A DNA stretch of 64,000 nucleotides from contig NC_089491.1 in the NCBI RefSeq assembly GCF_036850765.1, positions 187,405,520-187,469,519 on the forward strand, read 5' to 3'. The notes below the pieces were generated by a model. The model did no database searches and was not told where the DNA came from. It saw only the letters and a list, made by a program, of their open reading frames with translations. The translations under genes were made by a program, and so were the position numbers. Below, piece by piece: positions 21,356 to 32,694 of this stretch. Within the stretch, counting starts at the first letter, position 1, and each line of letters begins with the position of its first letter. Source of the DNA: Saccopteryx bilineata (Eukaryota > Chordata > Mammalia > Chiroptera > Emballonuridae).

Positions 21356-23159
21356 GCTGAAGAATGTTTTCCTATTATATCTTGGGGGGGGGGGGAGCTC
21401 AGTGCTTGGCTTCCTGCAGAGAATCTAGTGGAGTACCTGTGATCGTCACTTCAAAATAACCTCACTGGTGTCCTCTCTGTGACACTGAGGAAGCCGGGCC
21501 CCCAGAGAAATCCAGGATGTGCAGGGACCCTGCCCTTCCCTCATTGTGACTGGAAGTGGTGGCTGGGACAAGCCTCCCTGGCCGGCAAGAACACTGTCCT
21601 TCAGGAGGCTACGTGCTCCCGGTGTCACCACATTGCCAGCCCATCTGGTGGCTTGTTACCAGCCTGGATAAAGCAGGTCTGTTTTGGTCATTAACTGCTG
21701 CTTTTTCAAGATAAAGAGAAACCACAATCGAGTCTGCTGCTCTTTACAGAAGCTATTTTTAGATTTCTGGCTTTATAACAACCTTGGTATTTCCTATTTT
21801 CTTCCACTCATCCCTGTTTTTTGTTTTGTTTTTTTTTGTTTGTTTGTTTTTAAAAGAAGACACGCCAACCTAAAACACTGAGTGACTAGCCCACCAGAGA
21901 CAGGAAAGTAAGTGCGGAGGGACAAACTCAGGAGCCAAGGAAGGCTTGGGTCTAGTCACACCACTTATAACCAGGTGACCCATGCAGGCTGGTTCACCTC
22001 TGGTAACAATAGTCTCAGTTGTCCAGTGACAACTTCAGGACAGACTGGAGCCAGCCGTCCAGGTGGGAGTGGTGTCTGTTTCTGGCCTGTGCTCGCTGGC
22101 CCTGCGCTCCGTCACCAGGCGAAGGAGAAAGGCAACCTCTCGGGGAGGACAGAAAGCAGCGGGAGCTTCACAGGCCATGGGCCAGATGGTCCCAGTGAAA
22201 CCGCCTGTGAGTTTTGACTTTTCCCTCAGAGGGAAGATGAAGGTGTTACTCCCCAGGATACTAGTGCTGACCTGGAACCAGCAGGCTGTGTGCCCTCTCT
22301 GGGACCTGTTCACAGAGTGACAAAATAAAAAGAGGGAGAGCTTCAGCTCAGACAGCCAGCAAGGCAGGGGCCTCAGGACACAGGGGACACACAAAGCCAG
22401 GGGGCTGGGGGAGCTCACAGGTAAGGCTAATGGCCAAACTGCATGCCCCAGGCTTGGTCTAGATGGGTGACAGCCATATGTGGCACACTCACCTGCTTCA
22501 GGTGACCAAGGAGGAGAAGTAGAATCATGACAAACACTGTCCCAGTGGGGAAGAAAGCTACAGGACAGGAGGAGGAAAGAAGACAGGGTGACCATCTGCT
22601 GGTTCTATGAGATACAGGCGCTGGTGGCAGCGAGGACAGGGAGGACATGGGGATGGGCGGTCAGGGAAAAGCAGACATCTGGGGGGAAGGGGAGGGGAAG
22701 GGATGAGTGGAGAGATGGATGCCATGCTGTCAGGATGCCCCCAACTCCCCTGCTGTTTGACAGCCTCTGGGCTCCCTTGTTCTGTTCTTGGACCTTTGTC
22801 CCTACCCCAGACAGCTCCCACAGGGCTGGGCCCATTCCTCTTGTTGTCCTCAACACCCCACCCCACATCCAAACCCCAGTGAGCTCCAGCAGGAGCTGAA
22901 TCATAAATACATAGGGGTCAACAGAGGCAAAAGTTAAGAGGAGATTTACTTACAGTTGGTGGTGGGAAGGTCTTTGCTCAGGCGGTCTTCCTTTAAACCC
23001 GCATTTTCTGGGAAAAGCAAAGCTCCTGCTGCAGGGCTTTCCTCCTTAAACAAGGAGGCGCTGCCCTCTTCTGGTCGCACTCAGCAATACCACAGGCTGC
23101 ACTAACCAGGCTTCCGAAAAGGAGAGGCTGACCTGAGGATAGTGCACAATTCTTTAGGT
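21356..23159. other. unclassified 1.8 kb, partly GC-rich
   Basis: Frames of up to 186 codons (22035-22595, minus) show only low-complexity Pro/Ser/Leu content and no domain. A G-run lies at 21386-21396. A CTCF-like motif at 23061-23074 is listed separately. Confidence 0.3.
23061..23074 (-). promoter_or_regulatory. candidate CTCF core motif
   Basis: The minus strand reads CCAGAAGAGGGCAG, 13 of 14 to CCASYAGRKGGCRS, flanked by GCGCC. It is outside any SINE I can see. Confidence 0.4.
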
Positions 23160-23392
23160 TTCATGAGCTACAACTTTACACCCCAGAGACCATTTTAATA
23201 AGGAATATGTCAATAATGTTGCAATAACTATGTGTGGTGCCGGTTGAGTACTGGAAATATTGGGAGATGGGGCTGAGAACACTTTGTAAAGCGCATGATT
23301 GTCTAACCACTATACTGTTCACCTGAAGCCAACACAAAATAATATTGAAGGTAAACTGTAATTGAAAAAGAAGCAAACAAAAAAAAAAGGCG
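23160..23392 (+). mobile_element. L1 3' end with poly-A
   Basis: TGCAATAACTATGTGTGGTG ... ACTTTGTAAAGCGCATGATTG ... AATAATATTGAAGGTAAACTG then an A-rich tail is the 3' end of a laurasiatherian L1, strongly 5'-truncated. Confidence 0.75.
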
Positions 23393-25085
23393 ACTTTCCT
23401 TTCCTTTTCCTCTTTTACTCATTTTCTTTTCTAATGCCAGACCTCCCAACTCCCGCCAGTTCCAACTGTTGATGCTGTGGGTGCCAGCTGGAAACTAACA
23501 GAGTGTGTTGGATAGAATTTCCTCTCAGAAGATGATAAAAGAGCTAACAGTGATAGGAAATAGAAAATAATCATTAAATTCTCAAAACTCAAACTTACCA
23601 CCAGGGTTATGAATGTTTAGGATTGATCATTTCTATATAACAGAGAAACAATTACCTTTTGAGGGGGCGTTTTTTTTTTTCTTTTTCTAAACATGAGTGA
23701 TTTTGTTTCTTTTAATAATGTCTATTTGACAGGAAGGCGTGTGCATTCCCATGCGTGGGTTTGTTGGGTTAAGTTTTAGTCTTCTGATAAGTCTGCTCTT
23801 CCTGTTTGGATCCCCGTGGCTGGCAGCCCCAGGGCTTCAAGCCCTCAAAGAGCCTTGTCTTCTTCTTCATGGCCAGTGTTAGATTCAGACCAAGTTCTTG
23901 TTCTTATAAAAATAATTATAATTTCTAGTTTCATCTTCCCACATCTCAGTAGAAGTGCTTGCTCTGGAGACCACCTCTCTTCAGAGTCTGGGGAGGGTCA
24001 AGTCACCCAGATGCCCACACACCTGCAGTCATCACCATCCCCACCACCCTACACCTTGGGGAAAGTAGTATTCCCTCAGTCCCCGAGGCGTGCACGTCCC
24101 AATGACACGGATGGGGCTGCCATCTGTTCGTGCACTCTTCAGTCATTAATTCTTCAAACGCTTATAGGGAAGGATCTATGAAAGAAACATCACATCAAGG
24201 TCTGGAATAAAGGGAGGGGACAAATGTTCAGGCAGCCTCCCTGATGTTGGTCTGACGGCTTCCTCAGAGCTTACGTAGAAGCTCAGAGGCCATTGTGCAT
24301 ATAAAGCTCTCAAGTGGAGGCTCGAGGACTGTGGTGAGGACTCTGTGAATGTCCTCACCATTGAAGGCCATTTCCACATCTCGCTATGGAATCTGTTACT
24401 GATTACAATGCCCACCTACTCCCATGAGCTTAGGTTGTCTCCTCAGATACCAGTGGGGTGTGACCCTGCTAGCCATTCAAGAATAGGTGGTCACATCAGC
24501 AATGGCTAAAAGTTTGATGTAGGTATATTATAACTAGTAGTAATTCTTTGGAAGAATTGCATGCATTTCTAGATTTCATCAGACACTTAAAAGTCATAAG
24601 CAATTAAAGTGGCAAACTTGTGTTTTGGAAAGCTCAGAGATGTAGAATGGCACTCAAACAATGGATGAGAGATCAAATCAGCCATGAGAGCAAAATAACT
24701 TCACCAGCAGCAGCATGGAGAAAAAGGAACATGACTAGCAAGGGGAAAGTGACAACTGCAGGATTGATCAAACTTCAGAAACAGATGGGAATTATCTAAG
24801 TATAGACTTAGAGACTTTAAGATGGGACATGAGGACTGTAAGCACAAGCCAGGTGAGATACTGGGGAGAACTGACACCTGCTGAGTAGCTACAGTGGTGA
24901 TTGACTAACATCCTGAGGCCGTTCTACCAAGCCACATGCCACACTGGGTACAACCAGTCAGTGTTGTTGTTGTCATTACTACAACAACTGCCACCTTGAG
25001 AAGTTGGAGTCTAATAGGAAAGATATACATACATACATACATACACAAGTCCAGTACATTGTGGTAATAGATATTTGAATAACTG
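23393..25085. other. unclassified 1.7 kb
   Basis: A poly-T stretch is at 23669-23680 and a (CATA)n microsatellite of about 6 units is at 25024-25046. No gene seen. Confidence 0.3.
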
Positions 25086-25320
25086 ACTATATGATGTGTA
25101 AGAGGAAATATCACTTGGGACTAGGGAAGGTTCTAGAGAAGAGGAGACTTTTGAGCTGTGTCTTGAAGAGTAAGTAGGGGTCGCCTAGGCACAGAAGGGA
25201 GAGGTGCATTCTGGTTAGAAGGGCCACAAGTGCCAAGGCTCAGACAGTGGGAGAACTTGGAAGGTCCTGGACAGTGAAGGGTGTCTTGTAAAAGAAGAAA
25301 AGGTAGAGTGTGTGAGCCAG
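25086..25320 (+). repeat. ancient repeat fragment, family not named
   Basis: 'ttgagctgtgtcttgaagagtaagtagg ... gcattctggttagaagggccacaagtgccaaggctcag' follows the same old repeat as 53935-54790. Confidence 0.5.
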
Positions 25321-25799
25321 ATCAAAACAAGGTTAGTAAAGTAGGTTGTAAACACGCCATGTGTGCTGTGCTACGGCATTCCAACTCCGATTCACTGGCA
25401 ATAAAGAGTAATGCAGAAAGTTAGAGCAGGCAATAACAGAATGAGCACTGGCGGAGGCAGCTCTTCCATAATTCCTAGTGCTTCCGTGCTTGGCTTGGAG
25501 GAAGCCTCCAGAAGCATTTGACCTGGAGGCCCTTAAAGTCCCTAAAGGTTCCAGACATAACTTGAGTCCTCAATCAGACCTCTTGTTCTTTCTGACCAAT
25601 GACCGGTCACTGGGTCTCTGGGGAGTGTTGACAAGGGCAATGAGGTCGATCTGCCATCTGACTTGGTGTTTGGCTGCGTAACTGAGTCCCACCCTGCTGC
25701 CTCAGCCACACTCGGGCTGAGAAGGACAGATGGCCAAATGTTAAAGACTCAGGGGCTTCCAGGCCACTGTGTTCCCAGGGAGGGAGCCACATGGGATAG
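25321..25799. other. unclassified, no gene seen
   Basis: Nothing recognisable beyond chance frames. Confidence 0.25.
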
Positions 25800-26032
25800 G
25801 GGCTACAGACTTAATTTGAAGGACCTAGGCTTGAATTCTATCTCAACCATTTACTAATGGTGTGACCTCTACTTATGATTCTACCTCTCCATGCCTCATG
25901 TTCCCCTCAGTAAAGTCATATGACAATGGCTTCCTTATTAGGTTCTAGTAAGGATTAATTGCAGTTCAATGAGAAAACACACATAAGATGCTTAGCATAG
26001 AGACTGGCAGCCAGGAGTTAATAAATGGTACC
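25800..26032 (-). repeat. MIR SINE, antisense
   Basis: CCTAGGCTTGAATTCTATCT ... ACTAATGGTGTGACCTC ... 'tagcatagagactggcagcc' is the reverse MIR order. Confidence 0.7.
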
Positions 26033-27039
26033 TATTACTGACTTCTTTAAGGTATGGTCTACTTCCTTCCTCCCCACAGTTCTGAGCCCCAACCCACCAC
26101 AGAGGTGGCCTGACAGCTGGCTCTGAGCCCAGTGTGGGGTCTTTCTGCTGTCTTGCTGCCTGGTGAGGATGAGCACTCTTTGCCCTCACAAGCTCCTGCT
26201 CTGGTTTAAAAGAGAAACTGTCAAGACCTTGACGAGGAGTTCTGGAGCTCGAGCGTGGCACTGATGCTCCCAGGCATGTTCAGCCTTCTGCTGGCTGTGA
26301 GGTGTGCACTGGGTGCATTCTGAGCTTGTGATCATGCAGGAAGAGTTCTTTCTTGGGGAACCCCATTAGAAGCTGTGAGCCTGTGAAAACAGCTGGTGGG
26401 GACAGCAGAGACAATTCCCCTCTTCCATGGTGCCCTCTTCCCAGGTTGAGGAAAATGCCACTCACCGCAGACGCCAGGGCTGAGCTCGGGTGGTCGTGTT
26501 GTGCTCAGAAGTCATTTTTAGCAGAGAGCTGCACAGGCACCTATAGGCCTTGAAGTTCGGAGGGTGTATTTTTTGTTGCTTTCTCCAGGCCTTTAGCCCA
26601 GAGGCAGGAAGGAACTCACAGAAACACCAGACTCTGAAGTTGCCATACAGTGATACAGGTGGGAGCTACACAGATCAAAGTCTGGTCAATAAGAAGACAG
26701 TTTTTTAATACTCAGAACTCCTTAAAGACAGACAGGCCTTCCAAGGGCTAGTGAGCTCTCAGAGGGCACACATTCAAGGGCAGAGGGTAATGAGTGAGCT
26801 TGTAAAAGAGACAGGAATTTTGGAGGGGAAGGCATTGGATTAATTTGGTGTTTAAAGATTTTCTGACCTAAGAGGATATGCTTAAAGATGTGTAGAGACT
26901 GGGTTTTTCTAACTTGTTGTGTGCCTTTGGTTGAGTCTTCAAGTCTTGGGCTCTGGTTCTCTCACTAGAGGAGGAAGGGATTGACTGGGTGACCTCCACA
27001 GTCCCTTCCATCTCACAGAGCTCATGATTCCATGCAAGA
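26033..27039. other. unclassified 1 kb
   Basis: No recognisable gene or repeat. Confidence 0.25.
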
Positions 27040-27860
27040 GTCTAGGGCAGGCGTGGCCAACAGTTTTTGCCCCCAGGCCAGATTAGAAAAAAATTTTTTC
27101 ATGGGTGGACGAAATATTAAAATTAAAAAATGTTAAATACAAAAATGATTTGTTTAAGTAAACAAAATTTTATTATGTAATGTTTATGAGTAAATGTGAG
27201 TGAAAAAATTTTAATATACAATATTATTTTAATAAAAATATATTTTAATAAAAATATGATTAAATACTCTATAAATATCCAAACTGTATCACAATCAATC
27301 GAAACAATATTTAATTAATAGAATGAGCTTGAAGGGATTATATTGCAAATAAAACAATTATTTCATTTTACAAACAGCCTGGACACGGTTTCAGTTATCA
27401 ACTGCAGCTATTGTCTATGCTACAATGCCACTTGATTCAGCACACTTGACCACAAAAATAATGAATTGTTTGACCTTGGGTGTGTACTGGCATGCTCCAC
27501 CTAAAAGAATATGGGTTTCACATCACTGCTAAACGTCAAACAGTTCATATCGAGTACAGACGAGTACAAAAGTTGTAAATCTTTATAATGGAATTTTTTA
27601 AAAAAATAAAAAAGTATCGCGAATCCATTCGACCAATTATTGGAAGTTAACCCTAGATTAGTCACACGTGGAATTCTTTTCCGTGTATCACTATCTTCTT
27701 AAATATCTCCATTTCCAGTAATCAAAGACACTTCCACTTCTGAGTAGTTGAGATTTTAAAGTAGTGGAGAATATTAAAAATTTAATCACGGGCAGCATAA
27801 ACTCATTATGCGGGCCGGATCCAACCCGCGGGCTGTATATTGGCCATGCCTGGTCTAGGG
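27040..27860. mobile_element. hAT-type DNA transposon, 805 bp, non-autonomous
   Basis: The element is 27048-27852. Its ends are CAGGCGTGGCCAACA and, on the other strand, CAGGCATGGCCAATA, 13 of 15 identical as inverted repeats. It is flanked by a perfect 8-bp TSD, GTCTAGGG (27040-27047 and 27853-27860), the hAT signature. The ends are GC-rich (CCGGATCCAACCCGCGGGC near 27815) and the interior very AT-rich. No transposase frame remains, so it depends on another element. Confidence 0.92.
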
Positions 27861-28639
27861 TGTTGGACAGAATCAGAGAATCTCATATTTTCCTAAGAGT
27901 GTTTTTAATAAAAAGACAAAACATATAGGATAGTGAACTTTTAGAATGAGCAATAAAATATTTTGGCAAAGTTATTTCCATTGACTTCTAGTCTTGATTC
28001 CACCCAAATTACTTTTTTAAACATCCAGTTAGAATATTTTTATGCACCAGATCCTTCCAGTTCCTGAGCCTGGAAACAATGTGTACAGCACAGCCCGGGG
28101 ACTGGAGCCGGAACTGCAGTTCCCCATGCTTTCCCAACAGGCTGTGTCCTTCTGCCCGTGGCCTCACTTTGCTCTGAACTACCCTTGCCAAACCTATGAG
28201 TATGACTCACACCCAGCTAGCACCTGCAGCCATCCATCCCACGGGCTTTTCCCAAGCTGTGTGTTTGCACAGGGAACACTACACCCTCCTTGTGCAGAGA
28301 CCTGAGGTGCGAGGAGCAGCTGGCCACAGAGAACCATTAGACATTCAACACACCGTGCACACGCTCCCAACCCAGAGCTTAGCCAAAGTGACTCCCTGTG
28401 ACAGTTTCCCACCAGTTTCAATTTGTGGAAGGCAGAAAGCCTTTCTAGAGGCCCACTGCATGCACAGGCTGTGAGAGACTGAGGTTGATGGAGGGTGTGT
28501 TCCCCACCAGGCACCCTTGGTCCCACCATGGAAGTGCATGGGGACGCAACAGACAGGTTTCCTGCATAGGAAGACAGGTGACAGGGATCATGCCAATTGT
28601 GACTTCGCCCAAGTGGGGGCCCCTGGGCAAGATGCCTCA
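27861..28639. other. unclassified, no gene seen
   Basis: A 151-codon minus-strand frame (28194-28649) has no recognisable domain and I treat it as chance. Confidence 0.3.
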
Positions 28640-28785
28640 GTTTTCTCACCTACCAACTAGAGGTAATGATAGAGTAAATTCAACTTTGCAGGATTATTGT
28701 AATAATTAAATAAAATAATACACATAATAATTTAGCACGGTGTCTGGCCTGTCCTGGGCACTCAGTAAATGTTAATCCCTGTGAA
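28640..28785 (-). repeat. MIR SINE, antisense fragment
   Basis: CAGGATTATTGTAATAATTA ... GCACGGTGTCTGGCC ... GGGCACTCAGTAAATGTTAA is the reverse MIR 5' half. Confidence 0.65.
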
Positions 28786-29069
28786 ATTAGCAACTTCGGC
28801 CCTATTTTTGTAAATGAGAAGCTGAGGCACCAGAGCATGTGCACGTGACCCTGCAGAGGCACCGGCTCTCTGCCCACACACCTGAAGGGTCTCCTGTTTA
28901 TGTGAAAGGACACGGTGTTAACTGAGCATCTTGGCCCCTCGGTACTTTTCCTCTGTCTTTTCGGGGCTTGCAGTTTTGTTCTGTTTCTCAGGGAAGCCTA
29001 CGCCTAGCACCCTACAGCCCTCAGTCACCTCTTCCCAGACCCTGATCTGGTTGTCCCAGGGGAAAATGC
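28786..29069. other. unclassified spacer
   Basis: Nothing recognisable. Confidence 0.25.
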
Positions 29070-29275
29070 ACTCAGCACCGCGGAGGAGGCTTTAGAGATC
29101 ACTCCAAAGAAACCCCCGCGTGTTCAGGCAAAGATCGGGCCCAGGGCAGCTCAATCCAGCTCCCTCTCGCTCCAGGCCCAGGCTGAAAGAGTGACTCTGC
29201 GCCCGCCCGCCCGCACAGCACGGACCAGCAGCCAGAGGGCGAGCCTGACCTGCGCTCGCATGCAGCCTCTGCTCA
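29070..29275. promoter_or_regulatory. small CpG-rich patch, candidate promoter
   Basis: About 14 CpGs in 200 bp by eye, in a window where CpG is otherwise rare. It includes CCGCCCGCCCGCACAG. A splice-donor-like CACAGTAAGT follows at 29288-29297 on the plus strand. No recognisable coding exon adjoins. It could start an lncRNA or be an orphan CpG island. Confidence 0.35.
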
Positions 29276-30892
29276 CATCTGTAGAGCACAGTAAGTCACA
29301 CACGTGGGCCAAAGCTGATGGGGCAGGAGGTGTGGTGTCTGCGCAGTAATCTGAGCTACTCGCGGGGAGGCCGCGCTGGCAGATGAAGACAAAGGTGGCT
29401 GTGGTGGCACAGGGTGGATAGCGGTGACTGAGGCTAGGGTGGTGAGTGTGGGTAAGGACTGACAGAGGCGAGTTTGGAAAATGTTTGGGTAGGAGAGTCA
29501 GTATATTGGGTGTGTGAAGTGGCACTGGGGTCAAAATAGTCAGGAGTCACCTCCTGGCTGCAGAACTGAGGGGACCCACACGCCAAGGGGAGAGGACCTT
29601 GGAAGGTCAGATTGAGGGTACCAGGGTCTGTTTGGCCGTGTCCAGTGAAGGTGCTGATGAAGCGTATACATGGGGACCTCAGGGGCCAGCTGGATCAGGA
29701 AGCTGGAGTTCCAGGAAGGGTCAGGGATAGCGGTTAGGAACTTGGCTGCTGTGTAGGTTTGGAGTCAAGCCTAACTGCAGGCAAAAGTGGGGAATTTGTC
29801 AACATTGCATGTCACAGAGATGGGAGGAACTATGCTTTTAAAATAGGAAAAGTAAGAGGTAAAGTAAAAATATGTTGAAAGTGTTTTAGAGTCATTTACA
29901 GTTTCAAGGTCTCTTTGTAGGCTTAGGAACAGAGGAATTAATTAGGTAAGCCTCCAGGTGGAGGGCAGCTGCTGCACAGTGGGGGTCAGAGTCTGAGGGT
30001 TTGGAGGGCGGGAACAGAAGAGAGATCTCTTACAAGAAGATTGGTCAGAGAAGTGAATATTCTAAGGCTAATGGGAAGCCAGTGGCTAATGGGAAGCCAG
30101 TGTGTCACAGTCAGGGAAAGAAAATATAACTATGGAAAACGAGAAAGCTAGACTTTCTAGCTGAATTGAAATTGGATATGTGAAGTCTATTTCAATAGAT
30201 GGATATAGAAATAAATATAGCTGTATGTGTGTGTGTGTGTGTATCTGTATCTATACCCTATGTATTAACATCTGGATCACTCTATTTCCATGTCTCTTCC
30301 AAGCTCTGTTCACCGTGAAGTCTAGGAGCAGTGATTCTCAAATAGCTGTGAGCACACCTAGCACACAGATCTTGGTTGCTAAATCTCAGAAGACAATAAA
30401 TAGGAGGGGCTCTTAATGAACAAACCAGGGATAATATAAGCATCAATGTATAAAATGATCATAACAATAACCTATTGAATAAAACAGGAAACCACAAGTA
30501 TATATAGATATAAATAAGAAGAATAAATGGAAAGAATATACAGTATATGAAAGAATACATGTAAATAATAAATGAAATAATACATTGGTGAGGAACATGG
30601 TACTTACATAGTTTAAGAATACCTCCCTATGGAATAGTTATTAATGACAAAGGGGAAAATGAGTAATTTTACAAAGAAAACGCACTGGCATTATTCTAAT
30701 TGGGCGATCAAAGTGAACATTATTAATAATGGGACAGTTCAGAATTTTTTCTACGTGATCATATACAATAGGAAAAACACAGTGTCATTTTTGGGACACT
30801 CCTGAAGATATGTAACTACGTGTAATCACAAGGAGACATCAGACAAACGCAGCTTGTAAGACATTCTACAAAATAACTCCTTTGTTATCCTC
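29276..30892. other. unclassified, with simple repeats
   Basis: It contains an exact 18-bp tandem duplication (30066-30101), a (GT)n run (30224-30242) and AT-rich sequence at 30420-30780. 29400-29800 looks like a diverged ancient repeat. No gene seen. Confidence 0.3.
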
Positions 30893-30932
30893 AAAAGTGT
30901 TTAGGTAAAAAAAAAAAAAAAAGTGTTTAGGT
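30893..30932 (+). mobile_element. bare oligo(A) insertion between short direct repeats
   Basis: AAAAGTGTTTAGGT occurs at 30893-30906 and 30919-30932, with only A residues between. This is what a maximally 5'-truncated retroposition would leave: a poly-A tail with a TSD. Confidence 0.55.
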
Positions 30933-30984
30933 CCTAAAAGTCCAGGAGAACTGAAGAGGGTTCGGGAGACAAGGCTGCTACATA

Positions 30985-31063
30985 TACCGCTCACAAAAAT
31001 TAGGGGATATTTCAAAATGATTATGAAGCAATAAAATATCTCCTAATTTTTGTGAGCAGTGTA
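30985..31063. mobile_element. 75-bp palindromic mariner-type MITE
   Basis: The element is 30987-31061, flanked by TA on both sides. Its left arm CCGCTCACAAAAATTAGGGG and the right arm read on the minus strand, CACTGCTCACAAAAATTAGG, form long inverted repeats that continue to GATATTT, leaving a loop of about 20 bp. TA target and a near-complete palindrome fit a Tc1/mariner-derived MITE. An RNA copy would fold as a miRNA-like hairpin. Confidence 0.8.
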
Positions 31064-31600
31064 CAACTAGTGATTCAGAACTGGGTCTTTTTTCTAGAAA
31101 GGGACAGTGATGACACGGGAAGGAGGTCTGATTTTGGTGGCATGCTGTAGTTGTGTAGGCAAAAGTTCATAGGAGATACACATTAAAATGGGAAGCTATG
31201 CACCAGGTGAACTATGGTCACCTATTCTCAAATGGTTCAGGAGCAAAAAAAAGTTCTTTGACCTGTACTGATAGCTAGAACTCTTATCTGAAGGTTGAGG
31301 GTATTTCAGTCAGATGTCATAAACCTTAGAACTGACAGCCCATTCAGTCTGAATCCCCTCAGTTCTGTAGATGAGGAACCTCTGTCTCAGAGAACGCAGT
31401 GCCTCTCCAGGTGCCAGGGCTATCTGCCGATGGAGCCAGGCCTATGTCTTGATGCTGGGGTACCCAAGAGAGGAGGATTCAGGACAGCAGGTCATCGGGG
31501 GCAGGACTCGGGAGAAAGTGCAGAGATTCTGATGAGACTCCAAGAGAGGGTCCTTCAAGTGGACACACAAACCCAAAGCCCTTTCGTGAAAGTCTGCTCA
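31064..31600. other. unclassified, no gene seen
   Basis: A 109-codon frame at 31295-31624 has no domain. Confidence 0.25.
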
Positions 31601-32134
31601 TTGATTTTTACCTTTATTCTATAAATTAACTTGTAACTTTTAAAGAGTCAAAACAAAGTATACTCATTTTAAAAAATCAAGCAGTATGGAAAATGTAAAA
31701 AAGAAAGTTTAAAAAAATCACCTTACATGCACAGAGAATAAACATTGTTGTATTTGGGCAAACATCTTTTCAGATACCTCTTTAGGCATACACAGTCTAC
31801 ACGTGACTTTCTGTGAACACAGTTCTGCCCATCAGCGGACACAGATCTCACACAAGTCAGATCTCCCTGTGCGTCCAGCAGAGCCTCTGGCCTTGGCTGG
31901 GTCCATTCTGCTTGGTCTGCACTCTGCCCTCTCAGTCATTAAACATTTCAGACATCACCCTGGGCCTACATGATCACTTTTAATGTTCATCAGTGTCACA
32001 CTTAATGACTATAGGTTAGTTTGTTATATGAATGTATCATAATTTAATGAATCCTCTATTGACAGATATTTAGGTTGTTCCTTAGTACCTAATATAAATA
32101 ATGCAGATATATTCTTATACATTTTTATGCTCAT
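31601..32134 (-). mobile_element. L1M 3' region, antisense
   Basis: 'gttatatgaatgtatcataatttaatgaatcctctattgacag ... atttaggttgttcc ... aataatgcagatatattcttatac' is the reverse of an ancient L1M 3' region. The left half is less certain. Confidence 0.55.
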
Positions 32135-32361
32135 CCAATTATTGAGTTTTTTTAATTCATTTTAGAAAGGAGAGAGAGAGAAAGAGAGAGAGAAGAGAGA
32201 GAGAGAGACAGAGAGAGAGAAGGGGGAGGAGCAGGAAGCATCAACTCCCATATGTGCCTTGACCAGGCAAGCCCAGGGTTTCGAACCGGCAACCTCAGCA
32301 TTTCCAGGTCGACGCTTTATCCACTGTGCCACCACAGGTCAGGCCAATTATTGAGTTTTTT
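32135..32361 (-). mobile_element. second bat SINE type (CCTGACCTGTGGTGG head), antisense
   Basis: The element (about 32153-32343) reads on the minus strand from GGCCTGACCTGTGGTGGCAC and GTCGACCTGGAAATGCTGAG to a GA-rich tail. The TSD CCAATTATTGAGTTTTTT is perfect (32135-32152 and 32344-32361). This SINE family differs from the CCCTGGCC group and is a useful marker for the bat lineage. Confidence 0.9.
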
Positions 32362-32365
32362 AAAG

Positions 32366-32569
32366 AATTTTTTTTGAGCTCTGGCCAGATAGCTCAATTG
32401 GTTAGAGTGTCATACAGATATGCCAAGTTTGTGGGGTTGATCCCTGGTCAGGCCACATATAAGGAGCACCCAATGAACACATTAATAAATGGAACAGCAG
32501 ATCTCTCCTTCTCCTTTCTTCTCTCTTTAAAATTAATCAATAAATTAAAAAAAAATTTTTTTTTTGAGC
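32366..32569 (+). mobile_element. short SINE (CTCTGGCCAGATAGCTCAATTGG head)
   Basis: The element (32380-32553) has a tRNA-like head, TGGTTAGAGTGTCATAC, a B-box-like GGGTTGATCCCTGGTCAGG and a short A-rich tail. The flanks are AATTTTTTTTGAGC and AATTTTTTTTTTGAGC, a TSD with T-tract length change. Confidence 0.8.
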
Positions 32570-32694
32570 CAACACTAACACAAAAGCAATGTAGGTGACT
32601 TTTTCACTCTAAGCAAGCTAGGATTCTAAAGCTAGTTAACTTGTCTTAAGTTATTTAAACTAGATGAGACATCAGGGCTAGTCCTATTTTCTGA

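Noticed and set aside
22035..22595. 186-codon minus-strand open frame
   Set aside because: GC-rich composition favours long chance frames; overlapping frames of similar length exist on the other strand and no domain is visible.
28194..28649. 151-codon minus-strand frame as a possible exon
   Set aside because: No domain, no convincing splice context, and overlapping frames exist on both strands.
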